This document shows, in pieces, positions 42,308 to 51,613 of a DNA stretch of 64,000 nucleotides. The translations under genes and the position numbers were made by a program. Location of the stretch: contig NZ_AP014938.1 of the NCBI RefSeq assembly GCF_001548235.1, positions 1,674,001 through 1,738,000 of the forward strand. The letters run 5' to 3'. Numbering within the stretch: position 1 is the stretch's first letter; the number at the start of each line of letters is the position of its first letter. The notes under the pieces are model-generated. The model searched no databases. It was not told the DNA's origin and worked only from the letters and a program-made list of their open reading frames with translations. The stretch comes from Rothia mucilaginosa. GTDB taxonomy: Bacteria; Actinomycetota; Actinomycetes; Actinomycetales; Micrococcaceae.

Positions 42308-44629
42308 TTAACGCCGACGCGCAATCTCCAGATTGCTCATCAGGTGACCCACTACCTCCGCGGCATTAACATCGTGGATACTCTGTACCATGCCATCCAC
42401 CACCTGAACCTGCGAAGACGAGGCGTACATCCAGCCCAAGAACTGCACATGATTCAGCAGCCTAGAACTGCGATCAGCCTGCTTGCGCATCTGCACCCAC
42501 AGGAAGGGCGTAACCGGCACCCCACGGCCCTTATACACCTGAGAGTTAGAACGGGCGTCCAGAAGATCAGCGAGCGCCTCAATATTTTCGGTCAGCTCCT
42601 TCAAATCCTCATCAGCGGCAGAGGGACCAACGAAATGGCGATCAACCAGGGACCAAGGCATGTAGCCGCTACAGCTACTCACCCACGCCAGCTTCAACCG
42701 TAGATTCTGCAGGCGAAGCACCTGCTGCAGAAGCCGCGAATGGGTGCGCAACACCGACAGCGGCATGGAAGACAACTTCTTCTCTTCCGAGAGCAGACCC
42801 TCGGAGAGGCCCTCACCGGAAAACGCCTTATACGGGTCTGCGACGCCCGTCAGAAGCACCGGCCCCTCGTAGTGAACGAACGCCAGAACCTCAGGCACGC
42901 TCGAGAGGGAACGGATGCGCTCGCCAATGGTCGGTAGGTCCTCCCCGTCGGGGGCGTACTGTTCGCGGCTGAACATCAACGTCTGGATGGGCTGCTCGGC
43001 AAGGTCGGGCGAGTGGTGAGCTAGCGCCCGCAAATCGGTCACAATCTCCGCCAGAACGCCGTCCTGCTCGATCTGAAGAAGCTCCTCCAGAAGCTCAATG
43101 ACAGCGCGCGCCTGCAGGGTCAGAACAGCGGCGCAGAACTCCGCATCCTGAAGCTCAAGACGCACCTTCTCCAGGCGCTCCTCGAGTGTGGACTGCACGC
43201 CCTTGAGCTCAAACTCGCTCAGCTGCTCCGGGTTGAGTATACGGTGCGTACCATCCTCGCCGGCACGGTAGAAAAGCTCGCTAAACTCCAGCGTAGACTG
43301 AACGCCCTTCAACGCCCGCTCTCGCAACTCGGGCAGAACGTCAAAGGCAACTTCCGTCATCTCATTCCAGACCTTGACCTCATCGATCTTCGAGTCCTTA
43401 CGAGCAGTCTTCTTCCAGGTCTCGGCAAGCTGCATGGCGCGGTCAAATTCGCTCAGCTCCACAAAAGCCGCCAGCTTCTGCGCGCTCTCACGCAGATAAC
43501 GCACCGCGTAGAGGCGGTCGTTCAAAGAATCCGGGAGAGTATCCTCCAGCAGACGCCAACGGAAGGTACGCTCAAAGCACTGCTCCGTCAGGCTAATGAC
43601 GGTGGCACTCAGGGAGAACGCATGATCACGAGCAAAAGTGAAAGAGCCCGGCGCCTCCGCCAGACGGGGCAGGGACGTATAGAACTCCAACGCCCCGCTC
43701 AGCTTCAGCCGAGATACCCGGATGGTTTCTTCCAGCTCGGCGGCAAGCACCGTGCGGTCAGCCTGGGCGGTCTCCTTGAAACTGTGCAGCGGGGAAACCT
43801 GCGCACGCTCCAGCGTCTGCAGGTTCATGACGGCACGCATGAGGTAGTTCTCTAGAATTTCGATCTGCTGCCAGCGCTGACGCTGATTCAGCGGAACATG
43901 ACTCTCTTGCGTGCCCACCAACAGATGCTGCGGCACACCGCTAATCGACGGCAGCGCAAAAACTTCATCCTCAGATGTACTGACAGAAAGCACCATGGGG
44001 TAGCGGCTGCGCTGGGCGTTCTCGAGCGGGAAAATGAGCTTGTGGTTGGTACTCAAAGAGAAACGATCGGAGGGCTTGCTCTCAGGCGCCTGCTGAGGAG
44101 CCTCCTGCTTCGGGGGCTCTTCAGGCTGCGCTCGCTCCTCACCCTGTACCGAGGTGTTCTGGGACGTACTCTGCTGCACTTGGTTCTCTGCTGAATGGTT
44201 CTGGGCTGTAGAAGAACTAGGCTCGCCACCTACCTGCATTGGCTCCAACGGGGAAGGCGCCGCCACCGGCTGAGCAGGCTGAGGCGAAGGCGCCTGAGCC
44301 TGCTGAGCTTGCTGAGGCTGCTGAGCCTGCTTCGGCTGGTAGTGCATCGGGTAGCTCACCGCGCCCTGTACCTGCTGCGAAGGAACCTGCTGAGGGGGAA
44401 CCTGCTGATTCATCGCCTGGTTCTGCTGCTGTTGCAGCACCTGCCGCCTAATCTCACGCGCACGACGGCGTGAGGGGCTCAACGACGCAAAAAATGCTAC
44501 CGCCGCGCAGATCAGAACAAATATAAGCAGTGCGTACAGGCGGGTTGCGCCGTCCAAAGAAGACGCCACCGCTGCAGGTAGGGTCGGTAGCACGCCAAGA
44601 AGAGCGAAAGCAGCAGAAATAATCCTCAT
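42308..44629 (-). CDS. Membrane-anchored protein of unknown function
   Basis: 773 residues; I do not recognise the family. A hydrophobic N-terminus (about 1-25) and a clear span at about 30-50 (LYALLIFVLICAAVAFFASL) are followed by basic residues (SRRRAREIRRQ), so the rest is probably cytoplasmic. Residues 60-190 are Gln/Pro-rich and disordered. From about 195 to the end is a long, mostly helical body with heptad-like stretches (LPDSLNDRLYAVRYLRESAQ, LEERLEKVRLELQDAEF). No enzyme motif found. The layout, anchor plus disordered linker plus helical domain, and the place next to TPM and PspA genes suggest a structural or scaffolding role at the membrane; this is inference. Confidence 0.7.
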   Translation of the reverse strand: MRIISAAFALLGVLPTLPAAVASSLDGATRLYALLIFVLICAAVAFFASLSPSRRRAREIRRQVLQQQQNQAMNQQVPPQQVPSQQVQGAVSYPMHYQPKQAQQPQQAQQAQAPSPQPAQPVAAPSPLEPMQVGGEPSSSTAQNHSAENQVQQSTSQNTSVQGEERAQPEEPPKQEAPQQAPESKPSDRFSLSTNHKLIFPLENAQRSRYPMVLSVSTSEDEVFALPSISGVPQHLLVGTQESHVPLNQRQRWQQIEILENYLMRAVMNLQTLERAQVSPLHSFKETAQADRTVLAAELEETIRVSRLKLSGALEFYTSLPRLAEAPGSFTFARDHAFSLSATVISLTEQCFERTFRWRLLEDTLPDSLNDRLYAVRYLRESAQKLAAFVELSEFDRAMQLAETWKKTARKDSKIDEVKVWNEMTEVAFDVLPELRERALKGVQSTLEFSELFYRAGEDGTHRILNPEQLSEFELKGVQSTLEERLEKVRLELQDAEFCAAVLTLQARAVIELLEELLQIEQDGVLAEIVTDLRALAHHSPDLAEQPIQTLMFSREQYAPDGEDLPTIGERIRSLSSVPEVLAFVHYEGPVLLTGVADPYKAFSGEGLSEGLLSEEKKLSSMPLSVLRTHSRLLQQVLRLQNLRLKLAWVSSCSGYMPWSLVDRHFVGPSAADEDLKELTENIEALADLLDARSNSQVYKGRGVPVTPFLWVQMRKQADRSSRLLNHVQFLGWMYASSSQVQVVDGMVQSIHDVNAAEVVGHLMSNLEIARRR

Positions 44630-44766
44630 AGCTTCACCATAACCCAGCTAAATCCCGGGTGCCCGCAACGCCGTCGCCTTACCGCATACTAAAAGGGAAG
44701 TAGCCGGGGTGCCCGGTGCTTTCCGCCAGCTCTTTCGGCCCATGCCTCCCGCGCCCGCATCACGGT

Positions 44767-44798
44767 TAAAAGACGATGCGGCTAAAAGACGATGCGGC
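44767..44798 (+). repeat. Perfect 16-bp tandem repeat
   Basis: TAAAAGACGATGCGGC occurs at 44767-44782 and directly again at 44783-44798. The duplication doubled part of the hairpin arm. Confidence 0.9.
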
Positions 44799-44830
44799 GT
44801 AAGCCCTCATACAGGGGCTCACGCCGCATC
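44791..44830 (-). terminator. Terminator of the small membrane protein gene
   Basis: GATGCGGCGT (44791-44800) pairs with ACGCCGCATC (44821-44830), inner AGCCC with GGGCT. The T-run on - (CTTTTA) comes from the duplicated unit. Confidence 0.65.
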
Positions 44831-44961
44831 GATCATCACTCACTCACTATCACACCCGGGCCGGTCCTCACACCGACCCTTTGGGACATACTGGGGATTC
44901 TCGCCCCTTCCGGGCGCAGGGCTCTCATCTCCCGCCCCGGAAAACTATCAAACTTTATGCT

Positions 44962-45129
44962 TTACCTACCGGCGGTCAATGCATGGGTAGCCAGCGGCTG
45001 CGCCAACTCGGTATTTTTCTCCGCACGATGACGGCGGTACACCATTCCCGAGCAACACGCCACAATACCTGCACCGATGCCGATGGAGCTTGCCAAGATC
45101 GCACAGAAAATCAGGGTTCCGATCATCAT
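44962..45129 (-). CDS. Small single-span membrane protein
   Basis: 55 residues starting MMIGTLIFCAILASSIGIG. One hydrophobic span (about 3-30) with two adjacent Cys at its end, then a basic YRRHRAEK segment and a polar tail. The ATG at 45129 has AAAGGAG six bases upstream, a strong ribosome site, which is the main evidence that it is real. The frame extends upstream to 45156 without a site. No family recognised; possible topology N-out, C-in. Confidence 0.65.
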   Translation of the reverse strand: MMIGTLIFCAILASSIGIGAGIVACCSGMVYRRHRAEKNTELAQPLATHALTAGR

Positions 45130-45522
45130 GGGTTTCTCCTTTGCCTTTGTCCTCATTTCTATGTGCCTTCAACATTACGGAGCGACCCTGTGCTGAAGCT
45201 GTGTATGCGGACGCGTCAGGCTGTGTAAACCGTGGAGAAAGTAAACCGTGGAGAAAAACTGAGCGCTGTAAAAGAGCTGTAAAAGAGAAGCCTGAGAGCG
45301 ACGAAAAATAGCGGACAAAGCATAGGAAATAAAGCTAACTTTCGCGGAACGACAGGGCGCCCCACACCAGCCAATCTGCACTGAATGAAAAAATGTGAGA
45401 AATTCCCAGGGAACTCCCCGATAACCAACAGCAAAAAGATATAGAACACCATAAAACACCCTCTACAGTAGAAAGATAGCGTGCGCCCAGGGCGACGCAC
45501 ACGCGCGACTCTAGGAGAACTT
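45130..45522. promoter_or_regulatory. Divergent intergenic region with two perfect tandem repeats
   Basis: Promoters of the small membrane protein (-) and of the HtrA-like protease (+) must lie here. It contains a 16-bp tandem repeat (45225-45256) and an 11-bp one (45265-45286). Minus-strand frames over 45175-45500 have no ribosome site and look non-coding. Confidence 0.5.
45225..45286 (+). repeat. Two adjacent tandem repeats
   Basis: GTAAACCGTGGAGAAA twice (45225-45240, 45241-45256), then eight bases, then GCTGTAAAAGA twice (45265-45275, 45276-45286). All copies are exact. Confidence 0.9.
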
Positions 45523-46836
45523 ATGACTCAGAACAACGGATGGTCTTACGGTGGCAACGACGGCGTCACGGATGCAACCCGTCCCCTGCAGAACGTGAAC
45601 GGACAGGCAAACTACCAGCAGGGTCAGAACGCATACCCGCAGGCATACGCTTCGCCCGGATACACCTACCCCCAGGCGGCTACCGCCCAGGCTACTTCGG
45701 CACAGCCTGCACCCCAGACCACCGATAACAACAAGCGCTACGGCGCCGGTGTTGTGCTCACCGCAGCCCTGCTCGCAGCCCTCGTCGGCGGTGGCGTCGG
45801 TGCGGGCGTCGGAGGCGGCATCGCAGCATCGAACAACAGCTCCTCCAGCGCTTCCTCGCGTGGCTCCGTCAGCTCCAACATCAGTAACTCCTCCACTGTG
45901 GCAGGCGTAGCAGAAACCGCGAAGAAGGTCCTGCCCTCCACCGTGACCATCATGGCGTCAAACGGCTCCAGCACCGGCGGCGGTAGTGGCGTTATCCTCG
46001 ATAAGGATGGCCACATCCTCACCAACAACCACGTGGTCACCCTTGCATCTTCGAACGCTGCATCCACCATTGAGGTGCGCCTGAGCGACGGCACCGTGCG
46101 CACCGCATCCGTAGTGGGCCTGGACTCTGCCGCTGACCTGGCGGTTCTGAAGATCAGCCCCTCCGGCCTGGACCTGCAGCCCATCACCTGGGGCGACTCC
46201 TCCAAGCTGGTCTCCGGCGAGGCTGTGGTTGCCCTCGGTGCACCGTATCGTCGTAGCGAATCGGTGACCGCCGGCGTAGTCTCGAACGTCAACCGCGTGC
46301 AGCCTGCTGACGCGAAGGGCCAGAACTACATCCCCATGATTCAGGTTGATGTGCCCATCAACCACGGTAACTCCGGCGGCCCGCTGGTGAACCTCAAGGG
46401 CGAATTGGTCGGCATTAACGCGCAGGGTCAGGCAAGCCAGGACGGCGGCACCGCCGACGGTATGGCGTTCTCCATTACCTCCAACTACGCCAAGCGCATC
46501 TCCTCCGAGATCATTGCCATGGGCAAGGCAACCCACGGCTACCTGGGTGCGAGCGTGAAGAACAGCCCTGCGGACACCGGTTCGGGCTCGTCCAAACTTA
46601 TCCCCGGTGGCGTTGAAATTACCTCGGTAGAATCCAACAGCCCCGCCGCCAAGGCTGGCCTGCGCGTCGGCGACGTAGTGATTGAAGCCGACGGCCACGC
46701 CGTGAACAAGAGCGAAGAGCTCAACGGTACCGTACGTGCCGCAGCGGCAGGTTCCGACCTGAAGCTGAAGGTCAAGCGCGGATCCTCTACCCTGGACATC
46801 ACCGTGACCCTGGGCAACGCCGACAGCCAGAAGTAA
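45523..46836 (+). CDS. HtrA/DegP-like membrane-anchored serine protease
   Basis: 437 residues. The Asn/Gln/Tyr-rich N-terminus (1-70) is cytoplasmic; a Gly/Ala-rich span (about 73-100) anchors it. The trypsin-like domain has His170 in ILTNNHVV, Asp206 in DSAADLAVLKI and Ser284 in NHGNSGGPLVN. A C-terminal PDZ domain (about 345-430) contains GVEITSVESNSPAAKAGL. Degrades or refolds damaged envelope proteins in relatives. The ATG at 45523 follows TAGGAGAAC; the open frame starts earlier at 45481 without a site. It ends at a terminator shared with the convergent uracil-glycosylase gene. Confidence 0.93.
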   Translation: MTQNNGWSYGGNDGVTDATRPLQNVNGQANYQQGQNAYPQAYASPGYTYPQAATAQATSAQPAPQTTDNNKRYGAGVVLTAALLAALVGGGVGAGVGGGIAASNNSSSSASSRGSVSSNISNSSTVAGVAETAKKVLPSTVTIMASNGSSTGGGSGVILDKDGHILTNNHVVTLASSNAASTIEVRLSDGTVRTASVVGLDSAADLAVLKISPSGLDLQPITWGDSSKLVSGEAVVALGAPYRRSESVTAGVVSNVNRVQPADAKGQNYIPMIQVDVPINHGNSGGPLVNLKGELVGINAQGQASQDGGTADGMAFSITSNYAKRISSEIIAMGKATHGYLGASVKNSPADTGSGSSKLIPGGVEITSVESNSPAAKAGLRVGDVVIEADGHAVNKSEELNGTVRAAAAGSDLKLKVKRGSSTLDITVTLGNADSQK

Positions 46837-46925
46837 CCCCTTAATCCTGAAGTAGCAGTGCGGCGCAGCTGAGAAGCATCCGCTCAGACGAGACTGCTCG
46901 GTCAGTCTAAACAACGCGCACAATA

Positions 46926-46963
46926 AAGATGCTCCCACCCCATACGCGGGGTGGGAGCATCTT
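46926..46963. terminator. Bidirectional terminator
   Basis: Perfect 16-bp arms (46926-46941 and 46948-46963; core GATGCTCCCACCCC), six-base loop, flanked by A-rich and T-rich edges, between convergent genes. Confidence 0.88.
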
Positions 46964-47007
46964 GCATTAGCGAGGTAAAACTATAGCGATACTGCAGAAC
47001 GGGCGGG

Positions 47008-47655
47008 CTAAGCGTCCTTGAGAACCTCTCCCACACGCTTCTGCAAAGCCGGGATGACCTCCTGCTCGAACCACGGGTTCTTTGCCCGCCACCTAAAATT
47101 CAGCGGTGAAGGATGCACCAGCGGCAGGAACTTCGGAAGATAAGACTCCCACGCACGAACCGTCTCCGTCAGATTCTTCTGCGCCTTCGGGGCATGCACA
47201 CCATCCAGATAGTGCTTCTGCGAGTATGCGCCCACCAGCAGAATCAGCTGAACATTCGGCATGAGCTCAAGCAGCTGCGGATGCCACCTGGGCGCGAAAT
47301 CCTTACGCGGCGGGTTATCGCCGTGCGCACCCTTGCCGGGGTAGTAAAAGTCCATCGGTAGCAGCGAAATCAGCTCGGGGTTGTAGAACTGCTCGTCGGT
47401 GACGCCCATCCACTTCCGCAGATTCTCACCGCTCGGGTCATTCCACGGGATGCGGCTCTCCTGAGCGGCACGCCCAGGCGCCTGACCAATCACCACGATG
47501 CGCGCCTTGGGCGAGGCCGAATAGACCGGCTCCCAGCCCTGCTCCGTGAACTCCCTATTTTGCGGATCCAGGCGAATCTGCTCAGCCAGGGGAGGGGTTG
47601 TCTCCAGAATCTGCTGAACCAGAGACCCTGACAGATTATGGTGTGCTGTAGCCAT
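47008..47655 (-). CDS. Uracil-DNA glycosylase superfamily protein
   Basis: 215 residues. Motif A is VVIGQAPGRAAQESRIPWND and motif B is LVHPSPLNFRW, the two conserved blocks of the superfamily; RKWMGV and ISLLPMDFYYPGKG fit between. There are no cysteines for a [4Fe-4S] cluster, so it is not a family 4/5 enzyme; it resembles the cluster-less GQAPG group. Base specificity cannot be read from this. I chose the ATG at 47655, one base after the trmL stop, with GGAGG about 11 bases upstream; 24 further codons upstream are open but lie within trmL. Co-transcribed with trmL. Confidence 0.85.
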   Translation of the reverse strand: MATAHHNLSGSLVQQILETTPPLAEQIRLDPQNREFTEQGWEPVYSASPKARIVVIGQAPGRAAQESRIPWNDPSGENLRKWMGVTDEQFYNPELISLLPMDFYYPGKGAHGDNPPRKDFAPRWHPQLLELMPNVQLILLVGAYSQKHYLDGVHAPKAQKNLTETVRAWESYLPKFLPLVHPSPLNFRWRAKNPWFEQEVIPALQKRVGEVLKDA

Positions 47656-47656
47656 G

Positions 47657-48124
47657 CTAGATGGCGCCTCCCTCAAAACCGTTCTGACGCCACGCCTCAA
47701 ACACCGTAATGGATGCAGAGTTGGCAAGGTTCAGCGAACGACGGCCCGGCTTCATCGGAATCTTCACACGCTCAGTTACGTGCGGGTCCTGCTGAACCTC
47801 AGCGGGCAGACCCACCGACTCCGGGCCAAACATGAACACGTCACCGGGACGGTACTCAATATCCGCGTATGAGGTCGATGCAGTCGTCGTAAACGCAAAA
47901 ACACGCTCCGGAGCCAGAGCCTCCCACGCATCCTCAAGGGTCTCATGCACCGTCACCACCGCCAGGTCGTGATAGTCCAGACCCGCGCGGCGCAGATGCG
48001 CATCATCAAAGTTAAAACCCAGCGGCTTCACCAGGTGCAGCTCAGCGCCAGTAATCGCCGCCAAACGGATAGCGTTGCCGGTATTGCCGGGAATCTCAGG
48101 GGTATAGAAAAGAATCTTGAACAC
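47657..48124 (-). CDS. trmL: tRNA (cytidine(34)-2'-O)-methyltransferase
   Basis: 155 residues of the SPOUT fold. MFKILFYTPEIPGNTGNAIR, LVKPLGFNFDDAHLRRAGLDY, VFMFGPESVGLP and IPMKPGRRSLNLANSASI are all present, giving the deep-knot SAM site and the TrmL subfamily. Modifies the wobble base of tRNA-Leu in E. coli. The GTG start matches the family N-terminus, although AGGAG lies only one base before it, an unusually short spacing. The uracil-glycosylase gene follows directly. Confidence 0.93.
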   Translation of the reverse strand: MFKILFYTPEIPGNTGNAIRLAAITGAELHLVKPLGFNFDDAHLRRAGLDYHDLAVVTVHETLEDAWEALAPERVFAFTTTASTSYADIEYRPGDVFMFGPESVGLPAEVQQDPHVTERVKIPMKPGRRSLNLANSASITVFEAWRQNGFEGGAI

Positions 48125-48306
48125 GCTCCTAAGTGTACCGCGCAGCCTACAAGCAACCCCCGAACAGCCCCTGAACAGCTCCCGAGCGTCCCGGGGGAGT
48201 AGCGCTCGCCGACCCAGCCGCAGGTGAACACGCCTAGAAGAGCGCGGATAGAGCGCGATAAAATAAGTGAGGCGGAAAACCGCCCAACAACCCAGCAGGA
48301 GGAACC

Positions 48307-49554
48307 ATGAGCGCAGAAACCAACCGTCAGAACGGCCGCGTCTACCTCGACCACGCCGCCACCACCGACGTACTGCCCGCCGCCATCGACGCCATGGTCG
48401 AACAGATGCGCAACGGCGGCAACCCCTCCTCCCTGCACGCCGTAGGACGCGACGCCCGCGCCACCGTCGAATACGCCCGCGAACGCATCGCCCGCGCCAT
48501 CGGAGCCGACCCCGCCGAGGTTATCTTCACCTCCGGCGGCACCGAATCGGACAACCTCGCCGTCAAAGGCATCTACTGGAAGCGCCGCGAAGAAGACCCG
48601 CAGCGCACCCGAATTCTCGTCTCCTCCATCGAGCACCACGCCGTGGAAGAAACCTGCGAATGGCTCGAAAAGGCAGAAGGCGCGCAGCTCGAATGGATCC
48701 CCGTAGACGAGCACGGCAGCGTCAGCCCGCAGACCGTCCGCGAACTCATCGAAAAGAACCCCGAAGACGTCGCGCTCGTCACCGTCATGTGGGCGAACAA
48801 CGAGGTCGGTACCGTGCAGCCGATTCCCGAGATTGCCGCTATCGCCACAGAATACGGTATTCCCGTGCACTCGGATGCGGTGCAGGCATTTGGTGCGGTC
48901 CCCATTGACTTCCACGCCAGCGGGGTAGCGACCCTCGCAATCTCCGGCCACAAAATCGGTGGACCCATGGGCATCGGCGCGCTGGTTGCAACCCGCGCCG
49001 TGCAGATGACCCCCGTCCTACACGGAGGCGGCCAGGAACGCTCCGTACGCTCCGGCACCATCGACGCACCCGCCATCGCAGGTTTCGCAGAGGCCGCCGT
49101 GCACTCGGTACAGCACCTCGAAGAAGAATCCGCCCGCATCGCCGCGCTACGCAACGAACTCGTTGCGGCAATTAGCGCGCTCATCCCGCAGGCGCACCTG
49201 AGCGGCGAAAACCCGCTCACCGAAGAATACCCCGGCCAGAAGCGACTGCCCGGCAACGCCCACTTCACCTTCGAAAACGCAGAAGGCGACACCCTGCTCT
49301 TCCTGCTGGACATGCAAGGCATCAGTAGCTCCACTGGCTCCGCCTGCAACGCCGGGGTGACCCGCCCCTCCCACGTGCTCATGGCAATGGGAATGGACGA
49401 AGACACCGCCCGCAGCGCCCAGCGCTTCACCCTCGGCCACTCCACCACCGGAGCCGATATTGCGCGCCTCATCGCGGCACTACCCGCCGCCTACGAACAA
49501 GCAGCAAAGGCGGGGCTGTCCTCGCAGCTGCCGGACGCCTCCCGCTGGCACTAG
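48307..49554 (+). CDS. Cysteine desulfurase
   Basis: 415 residues, NifS/IscS class. PLP site: GHKIGGPMGIGALV with the Schiff-base Lys; VYLDHAATTDVLPAAIDAM at the N-terminus; IFTSGGTESDNLAVKG; catalytic Cys in SSTGSACNAGV. It delivers sulfur from cysteine to acceptors. mnmA follows after 191 bp on the same strand, so tRNA 2-thiouridine is the likely main use; this pair is also adjacent in M. tuberculosis (Rv3025c, Rv3024c). AGGAGGAACC is a strong ribosome site. Confidence 0.92.
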   Translation: MSAETNRQNGRVYLDHAATTDVLPAAIDAMVEQMRNGGNPSSLHAVGRDARATVEYARERIARAIGADPAEVIFTSGGTESDNLAVKGIYWKRREEDPQRTRILVSSIEHHAVEETCEWLEKAEGAQLEWIPVDEHGSVSPQTVRELIEKNPEDVALVTVMWANNEVGTVQPIPEIAAIATEYGIPVHSDAVQAFGAVPIDFHASGVATLAISGHKIGGPMGIGALVATRAVQMTPVLHGGGQERSVRSGTIDAPAIAGFAEAAVHSVQHLEEESARIAALRNELVAAISALIPQAHLSGENPLTEEYPGQKRLPGNAHFTFENAEGDTLLFLLDMQGISSSTGSACNAGVTRPSHVLMAMGMDEDTARSAQRFTLGHSTTGADIARLIAALPAAYEQAAKAGLSSQLPDASRWH

Positions 49555-49745
49555 AAAACCAGAGGAGAAGATACTGAACTGCTCTCAGCCCGCCATCTCA
49601 GCGTTCGCTGAGGGCTGGCTGAGGGTGCACTGCCCAGTATCCCGACGAGCCCCTGCGTACAATGGGTAGCTACAGTAACGGAAAGTCCGCCCGCACCAAC
49701 AGGGCGTACTTTTCTGGAAGGCTCAACACAACAGAAGGATAGGCA

Positions 49746-50969
49746 GTGAAAATTCTTGCAGCTATGAGTGGCGGCGTTGACTCCGCAGTCGCCGCAGCCC
49801 GCGCCGTAGAAGCAGGACACGAAGTAGTCGGCGTTCACCTCGCTCTATCCCGCATGCCCGGCACCCTGCGTACCGGATCCCGCGGCTGTTGCACCCTCGA
49901 AGACTCCATGGACGCCCGCCGCGTCTGCTCCCAGCTGGGCATCCCCTTCTTCGTCTGGGACTTCTCCGAACGCTTCAAGGAAGACGTCGTCGACGACTTC
50001 ATCTCCGAATACGAAGCCGGACGAACCCCCAACCCCTGCATGCGCTGCAACGAAAAGATCAAGTTCGCCGCGCTCCTCGAACGCGCCCTCGCACTCGGCT
50101 TCGACGCCGTGGTGACCGGCCACTACGCCCGCGTCATCACCACCGAAGACGGCAACCGCGAACTGCACCGCGCCGCCGACTGGGCCAAGGACCAGTCCTA
50201 CGTGCTCGGTGTGCTCACCCACGAACAGCTCAAGCACGCCTGGTTCCCCCTGGCGGACACCCCCTCCAAGGCACAGGTACGCGCGGAGGCGGCAGAACGC
50301 GGCTTCTCCGTGGCGAAGAAGCCGGACTCCTACGACATCTGCTTCATCCCCGAAGGTGACACCCGCGCCTGGCTGGGCGACCACATCACAATGCGCCCCG
50401 GCCTCATCAAGGACACGCACGGCGAGGTGCTCGGCGAGCACCCCGGCGCGCAGGCATACACCGTAGGCCAGCGCAAGGGCCTGGCACTGGGCCGCCCCGC
50501 CCCCGACGGCAAGCCCCGCTTCGTGCTGGAAGTGCGCCCCAAGGAAAACGAAGTCATCGTCGGCTCCCGCGAGCTGCTTGCAGTGCACGAAATCCGCGGT
50601 ATCCGCGCCACCTGGGCGGGCGTACCCGTAGATCAGGCGGCACGCTTCCTCGAAGAGCCCGCACAGCTGGGCGCTCGCAGCGAAGAGTTCGAGGTGACCG
50701 CGCAGGTGCGCGCGCACGCTGACCCGGTCCGTGCCAAGGCATACATGACCTGGGCACCCGACCCCGAAGCTGAAGAAGAAGGCGCGCTGCGTCTGGAAAC
50801 CGTAGTGCGCCTGCTGGATCCGCTCTCCGGCGTGGCACCGGGACAGACCATGGTGCTCTACCAGGGCACCCGCGTGCTGGGCCAGTCCACCATCGCCCGC
50901 GCCTACTCGCTGGACCGCGAAGACATTCAGGAAACCCTGTCTGCTGGCGCCTCCACCAGCGCCGACTAG
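49746..50969 (+). CDS. mnmA: tRNA-specific 2-thiouridylase
   Basis: 407 residues. PP-loop [20 protein letters not shown]; catalytic Cys98 in [13 protein letters not shown] and Cys199 in [21 protein letters not shown] [15 protein letters not shown]. It adenylates and thiolates U34 of tRNA Lys, Glu and Gln with sulfur from the neighbouring cysteine desulfurase. The GTG start has AAGGATAGGCA before it. An acidic insertion ([13 protein letters not shown]) near the C-terminus is slightly unusual. Confidence 0.94.
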   Translation: MKILAAMSGGVDSAVAAARAVEAGHEVVGVHLALSRMPGTLRTGSRGCCTLEDSMDARRVCSQLGIPFFVWDFSERFKEDVVDDFISEYEAGRTPNPCMRCNEKIKFAALLERALALGFDAVVTGHYARVITTEDGNRELHRAADWAKDQSYVLGVLTHEQLKHAWFPLADTPSKAQVRAEAAERGFSVAKKPDSYDICFIPEGDTRAWLGDHITMRPGLIKDTHGEVLGEHPGAQAYTVGQRKGLALGRPAPDGKPRFVLEVRPKENEVIVGSRELLAVHEIRGIRATWAGVPVDQAARFLEEPAQLGARSEEFEVTAQVRAHADPVRAKAYMTWAPDPEAEEEGALRLETVVRLLDPLSGVAPGQTMVLYQGTRVLGQSTIARAYSLDREDIQETLSAGASTSAD

Positions 50970-51092
50970 CCGCACCGAATAGCTGCACGGAATAACCGCG
51001 CACCTCGCTATCCCCAACTGTTGCGACTATTGCCGCAATAGCCTGCTTGAACGCAACGCACAGAAGACCACAACCGAACTGAGGAGAGACCG

Positions 51093-51482
51093 ATGACTGC
51101 CGAACACACGTCCTGCGAATTTGATCCCCACGCCACCTCCATGGGCGATGAAGTCGCACCGGAGGTCTACGAGGAGCTCTTCGCCATGCGCCGCTCCATC
51201 GACAACTTCGATGCAGCGCTGGTGCACATCCTCGCGGAGCGTTTTCAGGCAACTAAGCGCGTGGGCATCCTGAAGGCTGAGCACAACCTGCCCGCCGGCG
51301 ACCCCGGCCGTGAAGAGGCGCAGATTGCTCGCCTGCGTGCCATGGCGAAGGAATCCAGCCTGGACCCGGAGTTCGCGGAGAAGTTCCTGAACTTCATCAT
51401 CTCTGAGGTGATTCGCCACCACGTGCGTATCGCGAACGAGCACGCTGACCAGGACGAAGAGACTGAACAATCTGAAAGCTAA
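51093..51482 (+). CDS. Chorismate mutase (AroQ type)
   Basis: 129 residues, all helical. The core MRRSIDNFDAALVHILAERF, with ATKRVGILKAEHNLP and REEAQIARLRAMA, is the AroQ delta-like pattern of actinobacteria, short enzymes that need the DAHP synthase partner for full activity in M. tuberculosis. No signal peptide, so cytoplasmic. GAGGAGAGACCG precedes the ATG. The Asp/Glu-rich tail is not conserved. It lies between mnmA and the MetE-like gene, outside any aromatic operon. Confidence 0.88.
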   Translation: MTAEHTSCEFDPHATSMGDEVAPEVYEELFAMRRSIDNFDAALVHILAERFQATKRVGILKAEHNLPAGDPGREEAQIARLRAMAKESSLDPEFAEKFLNFIISEVIRHHVRIANEHADQDEETEQSES

Positions 51483-51613
51483 GAGCCTGAAAACTTCTGC
51501 CTCTCCCAAAGCCCCGCTCTTAGCTGTGCTGAGCTTCCACCGTGCTGAGCTTCCATCGGCAGAGCTTCGATCTGCCCGTACTTTTCCCTAACCTGCCTTA
51601 ACCTCACCCGTTT

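Larger units (their letters stand above)
44630..44961. other. Intergenic region with tandem 16-bp repeat and hairpin
   Basis: Holds a perfect 16-bp tandem repeat (44767-44798) whose second copy forms the first arm of a terminator-like hairpin (44791-44830). Otherwise no gene seen. Confidence 0.55.

Noticed and set aside
45175..45500. Two overlapping minus-strand frames rich in Phe/Leu
   Set aside because: No ribosome site and they cover the tandem repeats; the region is better seen as promoter DNA.
49589..49628. Terminator after the cysteine desulfurase gene
   Set aside because: CTCAGC/GCTGAG stem is short, the outer pairing is imperfect and no T-run follows.
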